In this document: positions 1 through 13,132 of the stretch, piece after piece | Position numbering within the stretch: the first letter of the stretch is position 1 | Layout: each line of letters starts with the position of its first letter | DNA from: Amphibalanus amphitrite | Lineage: Eukaryota > Arthropoda > Thecostraca > Balanomorpha > Balanidae | NCBI RefSeq assembly: GCF_019059575.1 | Contig: NW_024881571.1 | Span: 744,001 to 808,000 of the forward strand | Length of the DNA: 64,000 nt | Reading direction: 5' to 3' | Notes under the pieces: model-generated | Told to the model about the DNA's origin: nothing | The model's input: only the letters and a program-made list of their open reading frames with translations | Database searches by the model: none | Program-made: the position numbers and the translations under genes

Positions 1-1764
1 GACAGTCGCTGAGAACTTAATCAATCTAAAAAAGGAATAATAAAGAGTCATATCCTCCTTACACTATGACTATAACAAAAAATGATCCTCAAATAAACCA
101 TTCAAACAGCAATAAAAATATTTCAGAATTTTCTTACCACTTCGAGACGTTCCGCACCTGGATTCTGGAATATTTATAGGTCTGCTAGTGATATAATCAA
201 CAATATTCAGCGTATTCAGCTACAAAACCTTGTACAAAACTAACAAACGCCCCAGTTGTCCCGAAATTGAAGTACGTCTATTGCGCATCGGTTATGTAGC
301 AAACTACGGCTACCAAATTAGGGGAATCCCTTAGATATAGAAGGCTGAAGGGGAGAGGAATCTTGCTGAAGGGCATCTACTCCTCAACAGTTCCGGAGTG
401 TAACTAGTAAAGTAATCTTGCGCCGCTCGCTCTGTCGGCGGAGGGCCAGGACTGTCGGGACTCGGGACTCGGGACTCGGGTCTGCACATTGCCGAATGTG
501 GTGTAGCTAATATTGCAGAAATAATGTTAACGCTTATATCTATGCGGTTTATGCAAAAGTGCACTTTCATTGGGTTTTGTGATTTGTCCTCCATTTACGA
601 AACTTCGTCTAAGCCGCCTAGTTGGACATCTGAACAAGAACGAAGTAGAAGTGAGCGTACCACCATGCTTTCCCCATGGCATGGCAGTTCAGTTCGAGGA
701 AAGCCTTGAAGCCATTACAAAATCGAGGACTTCGCTGTCTGCTTACTTGTCATGAGGACTGAGGTATACTATGTAACAATGCAAAGGCTTTCCTAAACAC
801 GATCAACGATGCTCCAGGTGAGAAACGATAGACGTGTAATCTGCGTCCTGCGCCTACCCCAAAAAGTATAATAACATTATTACGATTTACGAGTCGCATT
901 CAGAGTCAACGTGGACTGGATCGTGGATACCGAAGGCATTCACACAATTCTTCCGCGACAAGACCCATCACAGAACTGACATTTGTATAATTTTGTATTG
1001 GAGCTGTGATCATCACGTGATACAATCGTTTGTCACCAGCACTGAGAGAATAAACATTACGAATAAAACGTCGGTCTTAACAAACCGGACAAAGCGAACT
1101 CTCCATTCTGCAATTAAGCCAGTTCACTGAAAAGTTAACCCACAAAATAGCACAAGTCATCAAGTACATGGAATGGGATGGACCAAGCACCGATGTGATA
1201 AGATATTTTTGGTGGCATCGCGTCGCATCATTTCCGTGGTACAACCACGAGCCGTTTTATCATTTTCTGTATTTTTATGGATTTTCTATTTTTTGGTGGA
1301 TTCTCGGTGTCTACGAGAGAACTTTGTAATCTAACTTGATGACAGCACAACCGACAGAGCGATGTGGGCAGCGCCGCCGACGCCGTCCGCCGGTCGCCGG
1401 CGGGGGCGCGGCGCGGACCGGTGGGGACCAGCCGCGCCGCGTCCCTGCAGCGGCCGGTGGGCGGCGCCGCTGCCACCGGCGCCGCCCACCCCGCTCCGCC
1501 CGTTGGCGCACCGAGGGGAACCCGACACTGGTACACTGCACAGTCCTCCTAGAGCACAAATCGGCCTGACGATCGCCGTCTGCCGCCGCTGGAGCCCCTG
1601 AGGGGCGCCGCGCGCCGCCACCACCGCCGTCACCGGCCGCCGCGCGCGCGTCCGCCGGCCCCGCCTCGGAGCAGTCTCGTCATTCGAGCCGTCGGGCGCG
1701 CGCAGCGGCGGTCGGCGCGTCAGCGGCGGCGGCGCGCGCTGTCCCCCGCCGTCAGCGCCGCGCG
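1..1764. other. 3' flank of antizyme, no gene seen
   Basis: No coding region is recognised here. The first 1.3 kb is ordinary mixed-composition DNA. From about 1340 to 1764 it becomes very GC-rich and abuts the antizyme stop codon, so it is probably antizyme 3' untranslated sequence. Overlapping short open frames on both strands in this GC-rich part look like composition artefacts (proline, arginine and alanine runs). Confidence 0.5.
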
Positions 1765-4700
1765 CTACTCGATGGCGTAGGCCAGGTACAGATGGTCCTG
1801 GTCGCCGCGAGCGGGAATGATGTCACTTCCCGGCGCGATCGGCGCGAACCCGAGGAACATGAAGGTGCGCACCAGACTGGCGCGGTCCTCCCTGTTCTTC
1901 CTCAGGCTGATGACGACGTGAGTGGCCTGCAGCGTCTCTTCGGCGAACTCCAAGAGAGAGACGAATCTGCGGACAATGGAGAGAGACAACAGTCAGGCAA
2001 TGGCAGGGAAGTTGTCAGTCGTCGGCAGGGAGGGGTATATACGAGTACGGCAATGACGGATATGGCTGTATGGATCTTGGATATGGTGATGAGCTGAGCG
2101 TAATACTCCAAGTGCGCAGCAGTCTTTCACGAAGTCGACCCATAAATAAACGCCAAGGATCAGACATTAATGATGAAATGGAACAGTAGGCTAGCTTCTC
2201 TAATGAACTATGGCGTGTCTGAAAATCCTGATCGGTAAGATAAAAAAAAAAACGAATCAATACTAAGATCAGGAGCAGGTGGAAGCGGAGGACGATTCCA
2301 ACAGGCAAAAAAAAAAAAAATGAAGAGTTCGGTCACCAACGCGATTATCTGATCCTTCAGAAAGAGGAACTGCATCAGCCGTCACCAACCTAATCAATAA
2401 TCACGGGCATTGGCAACATCTTACGTAACCATGTCGTCACCACTAGAGGTGGCAAAAGATGAAAATTTTGGGAACCAGACTCGAACCAGACCCGGCTGGA
2501 CATTTCTGGAACCAGTCGGACCCGGTCTTAGTTGGAATCGGAACCAGTTGGACCCGTTCCCCAAAAGTCAATTAATACAAACTACTTGTAGGTATCATTA
2601 GTCGCATCATGTAAAACAGCCTATTTCCCACTGGGAATACTCATGAGATACTGTGTGCAAAGAAACATTCACTTCATATTTTGCGGTAATGTGTAGTGTG
2701 CAAGATGTATATGTAGTTAATGGTAGGACCCGGTTGGACCCGTCAGAAAAGTTCCAGGAACCGGTCTGGACCCATATGGGTCCAGACTGGTTCTTTGGAC
2801 CGGGTCCTCGGGTCCACATTTTGCCACCTCTAGTCACCACCCCTTTGTCAGTTCTCCATTTTCCCGCCAGGCAGCAGCACCATCGGTGAGCGCGCGGGGG
2901 TCGATATGGCCTCTGCCGGTCTGCCGGCCGCCCGGTGCAGGGGCGAGGGCACGCAATGAGCCCGCAGCGCAGTGGTCCCAGGTAACAGGGAACGCGGAGC
3001 TGGGCAGCCGGGCTGGGAGACTCACCGTTCCGTCACTCAGCGACTGCAGGTGGCTAAAAGAGTGGAAAATTTGCAATTATTGCTGTTTTGTTGAAAAATG
3101 GATATCAAACCTTACATTGACCTTCAAACTAAGCGCCTCCGCGGTCGATTTCGGACGTCAACTGCTTGGACGCAACCATACAATTTCAGAAGAACAACTG
3201 ACGTCAGGCAATCGATGAGCAATCAGCTGACTGCGGTCGGAGCAGCGAACTAGCCCCGAACTAAAAATACCCGACAAAGAAAATAGCTGTAATCATCGGT
3301 AGCTGGGCCCGCGAGGAACGTCAGCTTTTACCTCCCCCGACCACTACTACTCAGACCCCAAAACACGCGCCACGTTATCTACTAGCTCGGTCAGTGGCAC
3401 TCGAGGCCGCGCCCCGGTTCTGATTCAGCGAACTGGCTGGCCCGCCGCCAGCGCTGCCAGCCATCAGCTGAGCTCGCGTACGTTCCAAGTCATCACAGCA
3501 GAGGCACGCTGGCCTATTCCAGTGCTGTTTTTCCTGGAGAGTGACGACTATTGCGCAGTCGGCAAGGGCTGTCCTTGGTCCGTTCAGAAGGGCCACTGGC
3601 CTGTAACTGATGACCAACCGACTGTCCCCTTCGGAGGGAAGGGGGAGGGGTTGCAGGGTCCTGCATCATCTCGGGAGAAAAGTACTCACGTCTTCACGAA
3701 AAAAAGGAAGTTCTGCCCGCGGTTTGCCAAGTGCTCAAACAATGAGAGTGGCACGATAATAATGATATTAAAGATGTCAATCGGATACCAACTTTTTGGT
3801 ATACCGATACCAACCCATACCAACTTGGTATTTGGTATTTCAATCCTAATGTGTTTGGTATTTTGTTGGTATCATGAACCCTTTTGGTTAGTATTTGGTT
3901 TGGTATCGGTATTCCGATTTTCCGTATTTGACATCACTAAATGATATAGTCTCAACTCTCATTGATACAGGCATGAGAATCGAATTACTTTTGAGTTTTT
4001 TTTTTACAATTTTCCCATCTGTCACATTTAGATAAATTGCGCCAGATGCGATAAATACGTTCAGTGATCTGCGTTGTAAGAATGCCCTCCTTGCTCAAAC
4101 CAACGCTTGAATGCACACAGTAACACATCTGGGCGACAGCGGTCGCCAATGCATTTTGCATAGCCCAATTTGGCAGATGATACATTTGCATCTTACAAAT
4201 GCACAATGAGGCTACAATGAGCTATGAGTCTGCGTCTGCGAGTTACGCAAAATACAGCGTTTTAGCCAGGCCGCCGGTAAGGAAGGAGAGCCCCATGGGT
4301 CACGAGAGAGGGTCACGACTATTTGAGACGAGAAAATTACTCGCATTGCACAAAGCGAATACATATTATTGCTATCCAATGCTGTTTCTGACCGTGCAAC
4401 GGATGCCAGCTGTCTATTTGAAGTTGTTTTCTGCGTCGTAATGAGCTCCACAGTCCACAGTCCACATAACCGCAAGCATCTCCGTCGCAATTAAGGTTCA
4501 AGGGTCAGGAATACTATTCAATCCACAAACAAACGCAAGAAAGGTCTCGAAAGATCGCAACACAAATGTGTTGCTCATTTGCTCGGCACGCCGCCTGCCA
4601 CTGTCTGGGCCGTGTCGAAAGTCGAAACGATGGCCCCAGCAGGACAGCGATAACGTCGGGGTCGTACGCGAACACGCGAGGGGAGGGGCGCACGCGGCGG

Positions 4701-6188
4701 GCCGGTGGGGGGGGGGGGGGGTACTGCGCACTACGCGGCTGACCTAGGACCGGCCCGGGCTGCCAGACACAGGCAGCAGCCGCCCGGCCGCCTATTTCGG
4801 CACCGGCTCAAATACCGTACTTGGCTCAGGGGCTGCCACCGCCCGAGTTGCCAACGTCGCAGCGTGACCCGATGACCTCAGGCGGAGGGCTGGATGACTG
4901 AGACAAAACCATCGCGCTGTTGCCGACCGAAAGACAGCGACCCCAGTAAACTTCAACCGTCAAAACCGCTTCTGGGCGAGTAGCAAGCTCGAACCGTAAA
5001 ATGACTCAGTGAAGCGAAGCTGCAAGGGCGGCGCCTGAGGAGTGTGTACCCTGCACCTGTGATACCGCAGTGACACCTGTCAGGCTCTCGTATTTTCAAC
5101 GCAGCATTCTCCCCAAGCAGCGACGTCCCCATTGTTCGATACTCAGCCTCAAAAACCAAACCAGAAGTTGCGCTGTTCTGATTGCATCATATTGCCACAA
5201 CCAACGCCGCACGTTGCGCCGCGTCACCACGCCGAGAGCACGCCGCTGACCCGTGGTCGACCTCTGTCCCTCTGTCGTTCTGAGCACATCCCCCAGCCCC
5301 CTCACGTGACCCGAGCGGCCGTCTCTGGTGTCCGCTGCCGGCCCGTGTTTATAGTTTATACCGAAACCAGCAGGCGGAGCGGCGTGCCCCGGGGAGGGGG
5401 GAGAGACTGCGACCAGACGACCCCAGCGGCGCTGGAGACGAGGAAACTGCACGTCTGACGGCAGGGAGGAACGCCCTCGACACAGCTGACGGATGTAGCC
5501 AGTGCAGTCGGGATGAGGGACGAGCGGAATTAGCCAACATCCGCCATAGTCGCAATGCAGACAGAAAAGGACGCAGGACGCCAACTGCTGGAGGGCGAAC
5601 AAGGACGCACCGTCCTCAGGAAGGGCGACTGGCCACTGCAATCACCCTCCGTGATCTATTTTATAAATAAAGCCTCTACGATGTCCCAGTTGTGGACCAA
5701 GGCCAACATCTGAGGTGGCATCATTCCAGAGTCGGCCGGTGGATGACAGACTGTCCATGGAAGAGGTCGAGGAAGATAAACTTCCGCATCAAGGACAGGC
5801 GTTCTGGATTTTTATGTTCTCACTAGTGAATGAAGTAGGTAAGAGAAGAGCACAGATCAAAAACAAATGATAAATATTGTTTTACAAAACGCTTACAAGC
5901 AAGTAACACAGCTATGGAAACTACTTTACACGGTTAGACGATAACATACTCATCGATAAATCACTTGCAGACCGCACACCAAAATAATAAAGTAATTCCG
6001 TGGCCTGGAATCGATCCCGGCACTCACCCCTCCTTGGAGCCCTCGGGCAGGAGTCCGTCGGGCACCTGCACGTAGAGTCGCTGCCGCCAGAGCACAGTCT
6101 GCCAGCGCACGTCCAGCGTCGGCGTCAGCGTCAGGGTGACGCTCAGACGCACCGGCTGCTCCTCGTCGATGTTTGCCAATTCATTCTC
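1765..6188 (-). CDS. Oaz: Ornithine decarboxylase antizyme, last two exons (partial)
   Basis: Antizyme binds ornithine decarboxylase, directs it to the proteasome and limits polyamine uptake. Two minus-strand exons are seen. The penultimate exon, 6188-6028, follows an acceptor (TCGTCCTCAG) and encodes ENELANIDEEQ through LYVQVPDGLLPEGSKE, ending at a GTGAGT donor in phase 2. The last exon, 1966-1765, follows TTGTCCGCAG and encodes FVSLLEFAEE, a KNREDRASLVRTFMFLGF core and a terminal YAIE before TAG. Joining them gives the continuous family motif EGSKEGFVSLLEFAEE, which fixes both splice sites. These exons encode about 120 residues, the conserved ODC-binding half. The upstream exon with ORF1 and the programmed +1 frameshift was not found; the next upstream exon must end in phase 0. 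The intron between the two exons is about 4.06 kb and contains two hAT MITEs. Confidence 0.93.
2444..2832. mobile_element. hAT-type MITE, 389 bp
   Basis: The element starts TAGAGGTGGCAAAA and ends with the exact reverse complement (TTTTGCCACCTCTA). It is flanked by a perfect 8-bp duplication GTCACCAC at 2436-2443 and 2833-2840. Eight-base duplications with such ends are typical of the hAT superfamily. Both arms carry degenerate GGAACC/GGACCC repeats, so the interior is an imperfect palindrome. It has no coding capacity and sits in the antizyme intron. Confidence 0.88.
3769..3939. mobile_element. hAT-type MITE, 171 bp
   Basis: Flanked by a perfect 8-bp duplication AATGATAT (3761-3768 and 3940-3947). 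Ends are TAAAGATGTCAA on the left and, as reverse complement, TAGTGATGTCAA on the right, 10 of 12 matching. The interior is a run of GGTAT/ATACC motifs that makes it palindromic. No open frame of note. It lies in the antizyme intron in addition to the 389-bp element and is a different family. Confidence 0.82.
3948..6027. other. Rest of the antizyme intron; no gene seen
   Basis: No family is recognised. It includes a short poly-G run near 4707-4722 and GC-rich stretches at 4600-4860 and 5200-5460. A 181-codon minus-strand open frame at 5096-5641 lies here, but it shows no domain and overlaps an equally open plus-strand frame, so it is not called a gene. A promoter or an alternative first exon could lie in the GC-rich part, but nothing in the sequence proves it. 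Confidence 0.4.
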
Positions 6189-6940
6189 CTGAGGACGATA
6201 GAGGGATGGGTGGAGAAGGGTGGTCAGAGGTTGCTGGCTTTTTGGGGAGGTGGAAGAGGGGAATAGCAGGAGACACGCATATCGGACCTCAAGAGCACAA
6301 ACCACAGGTAAAGCAGAAAAGTTTAGCACACAATGTTCGTCCCTTACGAACGTAAGGTGGCGTTTTATGTCCTTGTCAACGCACTCAGCAGTACGTAACT
6401 ACATAGCCTACCGTGCAATAACCTGACAGCTGGGGATAGGTAGAATAGAGAGCTTATCAGACCCTGTTCTGGTGTTCAGAAAAATACCAGCTGAAGCGAA
6501 TGAGTCTGGGAAAGACTAAACGAGAGAAATGGTTCAAAGACAAGGCTACTGCTCCTCAACGATGAAAATGTAAACATGCACGAGATCCATCCGAGAAACA
6601 TCAGTTTATCGGAGTGGTAAAGGTTTCGTCTTTGCGATGTATCACATGCTAGCCAAGGACAACAGTAGACGCCATATTTACGTTCAGCTATGCGTCGCAA
6701 TAAGCTCCTGCAGAAAAATAAGCTCCTCCCAGCATAGGTATTATGTAACGGCATGGCAGAGTTGTTCGGCCTGGCTTAGCCTGGCCTCTTGCAATGTCAA
6801 TTAGATTCCGCACATACCGTCCAGGCAATCTCAGCTGGTGGCGGCAATCTCAGTCACCAGCACCATATACATTATTTAACGTTGGAAAACTTACATGAGA
6901 ATGGCACTTCCAAAAATAACCTCAGCAACCAATGACATTT
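6189..6940. other. Upstream of the antizyme exon; nothing recognised
   Basis: This is probably antizyme intron sequence, because the 5' exons must lie further along the minus strand. No repeats or domains are seen. Confidence 0.3.
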
Positions 6941-7273
6941 GTTTGTTTGTTTGTTTGTTTGTTTTGTTGGGTTAGGCCCTTTCGGTCGACAAGACCATTG
7001 CAGAGCCGGAAGGATGATAGGATTTAGGGGGTGACATTGGTCTGGGCAGGCACCCTAGTGAGTCGCCGGGGCTGAGCCCGTCCAGAGGACAGGCCACCCA
7101 GCCCCAAGGCACTCACTGCACCCGGCTTCGGGGTGCGCTCCCTCAGGAGCAGCGGTGCCGCTCCAAGGGAGCAGCCCGCATGAGATAAAGTTGCCTGTCC
7201 AGCCCGGAGGGGGATTGCGGCGTGGAGGAGAAGGATTTCAGTATCCTGAGGATAGAAGCATGGAAAGGTGATG
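6941..7273 (-). mobile_element. Candidate short retroposon with (AAAC)n tail
   Basis: On the minus strand this segment ends in a run of AAAC repeats (plus-strand GTTT run at 6941-6967), as many short retroposons do. The 8-mer TGACATTT occurs on both sides (6933-6940 and 7274-7281), which could be a target duplication. The body is GC-rich and contains an inverted pair (GCTCCCTCAGGAGC... and GGGAGC) near 7137-7175. No A/B box or reverse transcriptase was identified, so the class is uncertain. Confidence 0.4.
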
Positions 7274-7281
7274 TGACATTT

Positions 7282-8350
7282 AACGTTACCAAAAGGAATT
7301 TTGAAACAACTCAGTCAAGACTCGCAGCAATGCGATCTGGAGACGGGTAGCACGATCCATTGATGGACGAGCCTTCGCTTATTGACAATAGCGGTCAGTC
7401 AAATGTTGGAGGAATAACAAATATTCAAAACCATGCAAACGTACTTCGCGAACGCCCTCCTATCTTTGATCAGCGAGCGACGATTTGCCAACAAGCTTGA
7501 ACAACTTTTGAACACGGAAGACAAACATGACAATGATAGCGGTTACCAGGTTCTGATACCGCTATCAGGGCTATCAGTATGTGGAGCGTACTCTTTCGTT
7601 CGATATACCAAGCGGAATGTCGACTCGGCTCAGTTGAAGGGACAGAAGCATAACAACGCTAACAGGACGCATGTTGCTGCCAATAAGACGACGGCGGTAC
7701 ATATGCAATATGTATGCTCTAGGAGTCGAACATCACAGTATGCTGAAACACATGCATATCCCCCCCCCCAAAAAAAAAAAACGCGAAAAAGGCTGACAGA
7801 ATACATAAGAGCCAGCACCTACCTATGGTAAAAAAGGGGAACAAATAAACATGAGTCTTATAATAGCTTATAGCAAGCATCAAGGCAGGAGACTAAGTGA
7901 AAAGAGACTGAACCCTTAGAATATCAAATGAAACATTCCCTTAGAACCACAAGCCGATACACCTTGCAGGCTCATCTCCCATCACACGTGCTGCCCAAAG
8001 TTACGACCAACGTCTGGTCTTCCTTTCGCCTGGCGAACGAGAGCCGAATTTCCACCGGCCGTGAAAAATTCATCGTTTGATTAGGCGGGCCAGACCACAG
8101 CTGCACAGCAATGGATGTGGCTCGTTCCGTAGTCCATAACAAGTGGCCGGCGAGGTGGTAAAACTAGCGGTGCGGAATTCAGTTTGAACTGGACGGAGAG
8201 GAGCAAGAGGAATGAGAAAATGGAGCGGACAAGCGGTGTGAGGAGACTATCAGGACCTGACCGGACGGGACCACACAGGACCAAACCGGATAGGACAGGA
8301 CCGGGCAGAGAAAGAAAGAGTGTGAGAAAGAAATAGACATATGGCGAGCC
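7282..8350. other. Intergenic or intronic DNA, nothing recognised
   Basis: No domain-bearing frame is present. A short poly-C/poly-A junction lies at about 7761-7781. The 132-codon frame at 7433-7831 has no recognisable feature and is not called. Confidence 0.3.
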
Positions 8351-9346
<996 letters not shown>

Positions 9347-9386
9347 CAACACACACACACAACACAACACAGCTCACACAACACAG
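9347..9386. repeat. Short AC-rich microsatellite
   Basis: An AC dinucleotide run grading into AACAC repeats. Confidence 0.8.
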
Positions 9387-11732
9387 CACTGAACCGCAGC
9401 GGTGCGCAATGCGCATTACACGGAGGTGAGAAGACATGGTAAGTATGTATAACTGGCACACCGCAGAGGTCACGTTTAACCATACTGGATCAAACGACGA
9501 TATCGAAGGAACGAAACCAAAGGCTTTGAACCTGGCCGCCATAGGGTAGCCAATTGGCGGACGTACAGCTGAGTCCAGAAAAAGAGTCTGTAGCAAACAT
9601 TATTATTGGTTTAAGATTAAGCGGGCGCCAGCGAAGCGGTTGGCTTGTTGGCCCGTGGTGTTGTGCAACAAGTTCTGTTAGTAGACATTTGATCTTAAGG
9701 CCACACATTCAACCGCTCAGATTACATTCATTCAGCAAAGTAATCCACCACTGAACCAACAAATATGAAAAAGAAATATTCAAAGATATATGTGACAAGG
9801 AATCACGGCCAAAGAAGCAAATTTAGCAGGTGCTTATCATGAACAGTCACTAGTCAGGCATAAAAAGGGTCTACCATCCTCAATGAAAACGACAGTGGAG
9901 CCACGAACCATTTCCTGCATCCCTTTCACAGCATCTATCGGCGGTGTATTCACCATCCACAATCCACATGCACCCCGCTCACCGGGTCATATCCCGACAA
10001 GTGTGACCGACAGCTCGGTCACTCGATCGATGCCCAATAGAGTGCTGCGTGACGTCATATCGATCACTCCCCCCCCCCGCCCCCACCCTACAGGGGAATG
10101 GTGATTAGTATACATGGTGGCACGGGGCAGCAGAGGATGGAACAAGGGCAGCGGGCACCCACACCACACTTGAGCTATCAGCGGTGTCGAGAGAAGGTAG
10201 AGGCGAATGCGAAGTCGCCCTTCACCGTCATGGCCACGATTCTCCAGAGCCGTTTTGGTTGCGGATTTCTGAAGGTTCTAATGATTACCCATACCAGGCT
10301 GACGAACTGACGGACTTTGTCACGAAGAGTTGTACGGACGCGTGTTTCACCTACTGTTCTTGGTCGGCTGTCTCACTCATCAGATTGTCTATCTGATGCT
10401 GTACCGGACAGCGGTCAGCTGGGTCGGAGCCAGGAGCCCTGCTCTGCAGGCTGAGATCGATCCTTGTCCTCTGGGATGGAGAGGAGAGGAGGGGCGGCCG
10501 GCAGATGATAGGGCGGGGATGCGGAGAGAGACAGAGAAAAAGGCCAGAAATAAGATCGAAGACCGGTAGAAGGAAATGAACAAGGAAGAGGAGAGAGAAA
10601 AGGGAGGGGGCAGACCCACCAGTGCTCATTTTGCTGCCTCCTCAATGAGAGAAAGTGGAAGGGAAATTGCCCGCGGAGGACCGGAGGGGCCGTGAATACG
10701 CCTCCGGCAGAGCGGCGTTGCGCCCTGCGGCGCAGAACAGTGCGAGCTCAGTGACCTGATGACCTTGACCGAGGTGAGCCGCGGGGTGCTGTGTCATGTG
10801 GCGCCCGGTTGGCAGCGCAGGGACGCTTGGCCGCCGGCCGACGGCGTCACAGTCCGCCAGATACACGGCAGCCGCAGGCAACCGTCAACAATCATGGCAG
10901 CCTCATCCCACACACCGGCGACAGGGCAGGAGCCAGATATCCACTGACCTTAGCTTCGTGCCATGTCAACTGAGTTATGAGTAGGTATTGCGGCCCGTAG
11001 GCACAATAGCGGTCAAAGGTCCTTCAAGCCAGATGCCAGATGTGGTGTCCGATGGATCCATGATCCAGCATTTCGTCCACGATCACAGTCACCTGCTTTA
11101 GACAACTGTCATTTTTAGGAGCGAAATTGAGAGGAGGAAGCAATGACCATCCATGAATTACAGTTGAACCCAATAGAGGGAGTGGTATACCTACGCATTA
11201 TCAACCACACCCAGGGGCGACGGAAAAGCATGAACCGTAGTGCAATAAGTCAGTGGTTTTAACTATTCATACTAACCTGCTGTAGTTGTGTCTGCTTTTT
11301 CGTATGTTGCCATTCTCGTCGTAAAAGCATGAATTCGGTTGGACATCCATCTTGACCGCCTTTGAATTACTCTGCACAGATGTTACCGCATGTTAAGATA
11401 ATTCGAACAAGCTTAAAAGAGTTGTTTTAGAATGGAAATGGACAAACTACCTACCGACACGGGTCATACTGACAAGGATCGAGACATTCCCAATTCCCAT
11501 GTATTAGATATATGAAAGTAGGTACCCAAGAGTGTAACTAATATTGAATCTCTACCACTACAAGTCACTACATACAATATGAGGTGGTCTATATTTGAAC
11601 CCCTCGGGAAACATGGAAATGTTCGCTAGTGCAAGAGTCTATGTACAATTTTTCATGAATAACTCTCGGACCGTGCGAAAAGCCAGAAACGGCAAAGCAA
11701 AGAATTAAAACAAACTAAACGCAACTTCATAG
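9387..11732. other. Long stretch without a supported gene
   Basis: No domain, splice-supported exon or element boundary was found. A purine-rich, GC-moderate block at 10440-10900 has open frames on both strands but no recognisable protein. It could hold a 5' antizyme exon, but the required TCC-TGA shift site was not found there. Confidence 0.3.
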
Positions 11733-11734
11733 TA

Positions 11735-13130
11735 CCGTAAACTGGGGTGGCTTTGAACTTCCGGGTGACTTTGAACGCCGTTCACTTCTTAGAGGGAATC
11801 ACAAATATCTTAAAAATGTGAATTATAAATGCAGCCATGTATTTTTACAGATAAGAATGCACATTTTTGAAAATGTACATGACATATTGGAAGATATGTA
11901 CCTTAGTACATAGGAGTAAAAAATCAAAAACTAAATCAATGTTTTTGGCTTTTTGAGATATACCCGTAAACTTCCATATGGCATGGACTAGTCATTATGG
12001 TCATGGAACGGAATGACATATTTTTGCCATCCTCGATGGTTGCCCTATATTGCCCCATCATAATTTTTTAGCTTGCTTGAGCATGGCAAATGCTGTGAAG
12101 GGATTTGTAAAAGCATGACATTTTTGGAACTTCGCTGGGGTGACTTTGAACGTGTTCAATGTAGCCCCGGTGACATGCATGCCTGACTTGTTGTTCAAAA
12201 GACTTGTTGATCAAAGTAACCCCACCAAAATACACTGCATACATTTTGCGCTACAAGATAGGGGTGTAACAGAGATCGACTAGCTGGTGTGCAAGCTAAG
12301 CCAGCCTGACATGGACAGGAAGGGCAGGCTCCACTTCAAGAGTGAGGAGCTCTCACCATACAAACTGATGCTGGGGTAAACTCATGACTGACGTGTTCTG
12401 ACGCTAGCAGGTGTACCTAGTGTTAAGTGTTAGTATTAAGGTGTTAAGTCGGGTTTCAAGTGTTAACTGTGTCCAAGGATACTCTGTACTCAGGTGTTCT
12501 CAGGTGTTCTCAGGTGTATTTCATGCATGCAGACCTAGTCGAGTCAGTGCATGCATCACACTTGAGTTGAGTTGAATCGAGTGATTTCATATCCTGTGAG
12601 TGTTGCTCCACAGTGCCTATGCAAGTGTTAAGGTGAGCAAGTAAGGTGTTTGCCATGAAAGATGCTTCTTTTTACTCACTGTCTGTGTGCTAATTTCTGT
12701 GAATATGGTGTTTGATTCATCAGCAGAGACTGCTACAAGAAGTTGTGTTTTTTGCTTGACGAGCTCGCCTTGTTTTGACTACTACCCCCAGAAGGACTTT
12801 TGCAGGCATAAATTGTTTTTGGCCTCTTTTTTAAAAAGCATCAGGGTGTTCAAAGCCACCCCAACCGGCACGAGAAATTGCACACCTACTGAGATAAATG
12901 ATGAAAAACACAGACTGTTCAAATTCACCCCATTGCATGGTGACTTTGAACACCAGACATTTTTTTAAAAAATAGGGAAATGGCCTTACCTAATTTTTTG
13001 TTGACACCGTGGATGGATAAGGCCAGACTCAGCCCACAAAATAGTCCATGTTTCACATTCCTATCTACAGTAGCTTTCAAGATATTCACCGATAAGTCTC
13101 AAAACTGTCCAAAGTCGCCCCGTTTTACGG
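11735..13130. mobile_element. TA-flanked DNA element, 1.4 kb (Tc1/mariner-like ends)
   Basis: TA dinucleotides flank both ends (11733-11734 and 13131-13132). The left end reads CCGTAAACTGGGGTGGCTTT and the right end, reverse complemented, CCGTAAAACGGGGCGACTTT, 16 of 20 matching. The phrase GGGGTGACTTTGAAC or close variants recurs inside at about 11764, 12134, 12852 (complement) and 12937. No intact transposase is readable; the 93-codon frame at 12687-12968 is not recognised. It is likely non-autonomous or decayed. Confidence 0.68.
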
Positions 13131-13132
13131 TA

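Noticed and set aside
5096-5641. 181-codon minus-strand frame in the antizyme intron
   Set aside because: No domain, no signal peptide, overlapping open frame on the other strand, GC-rich composition.
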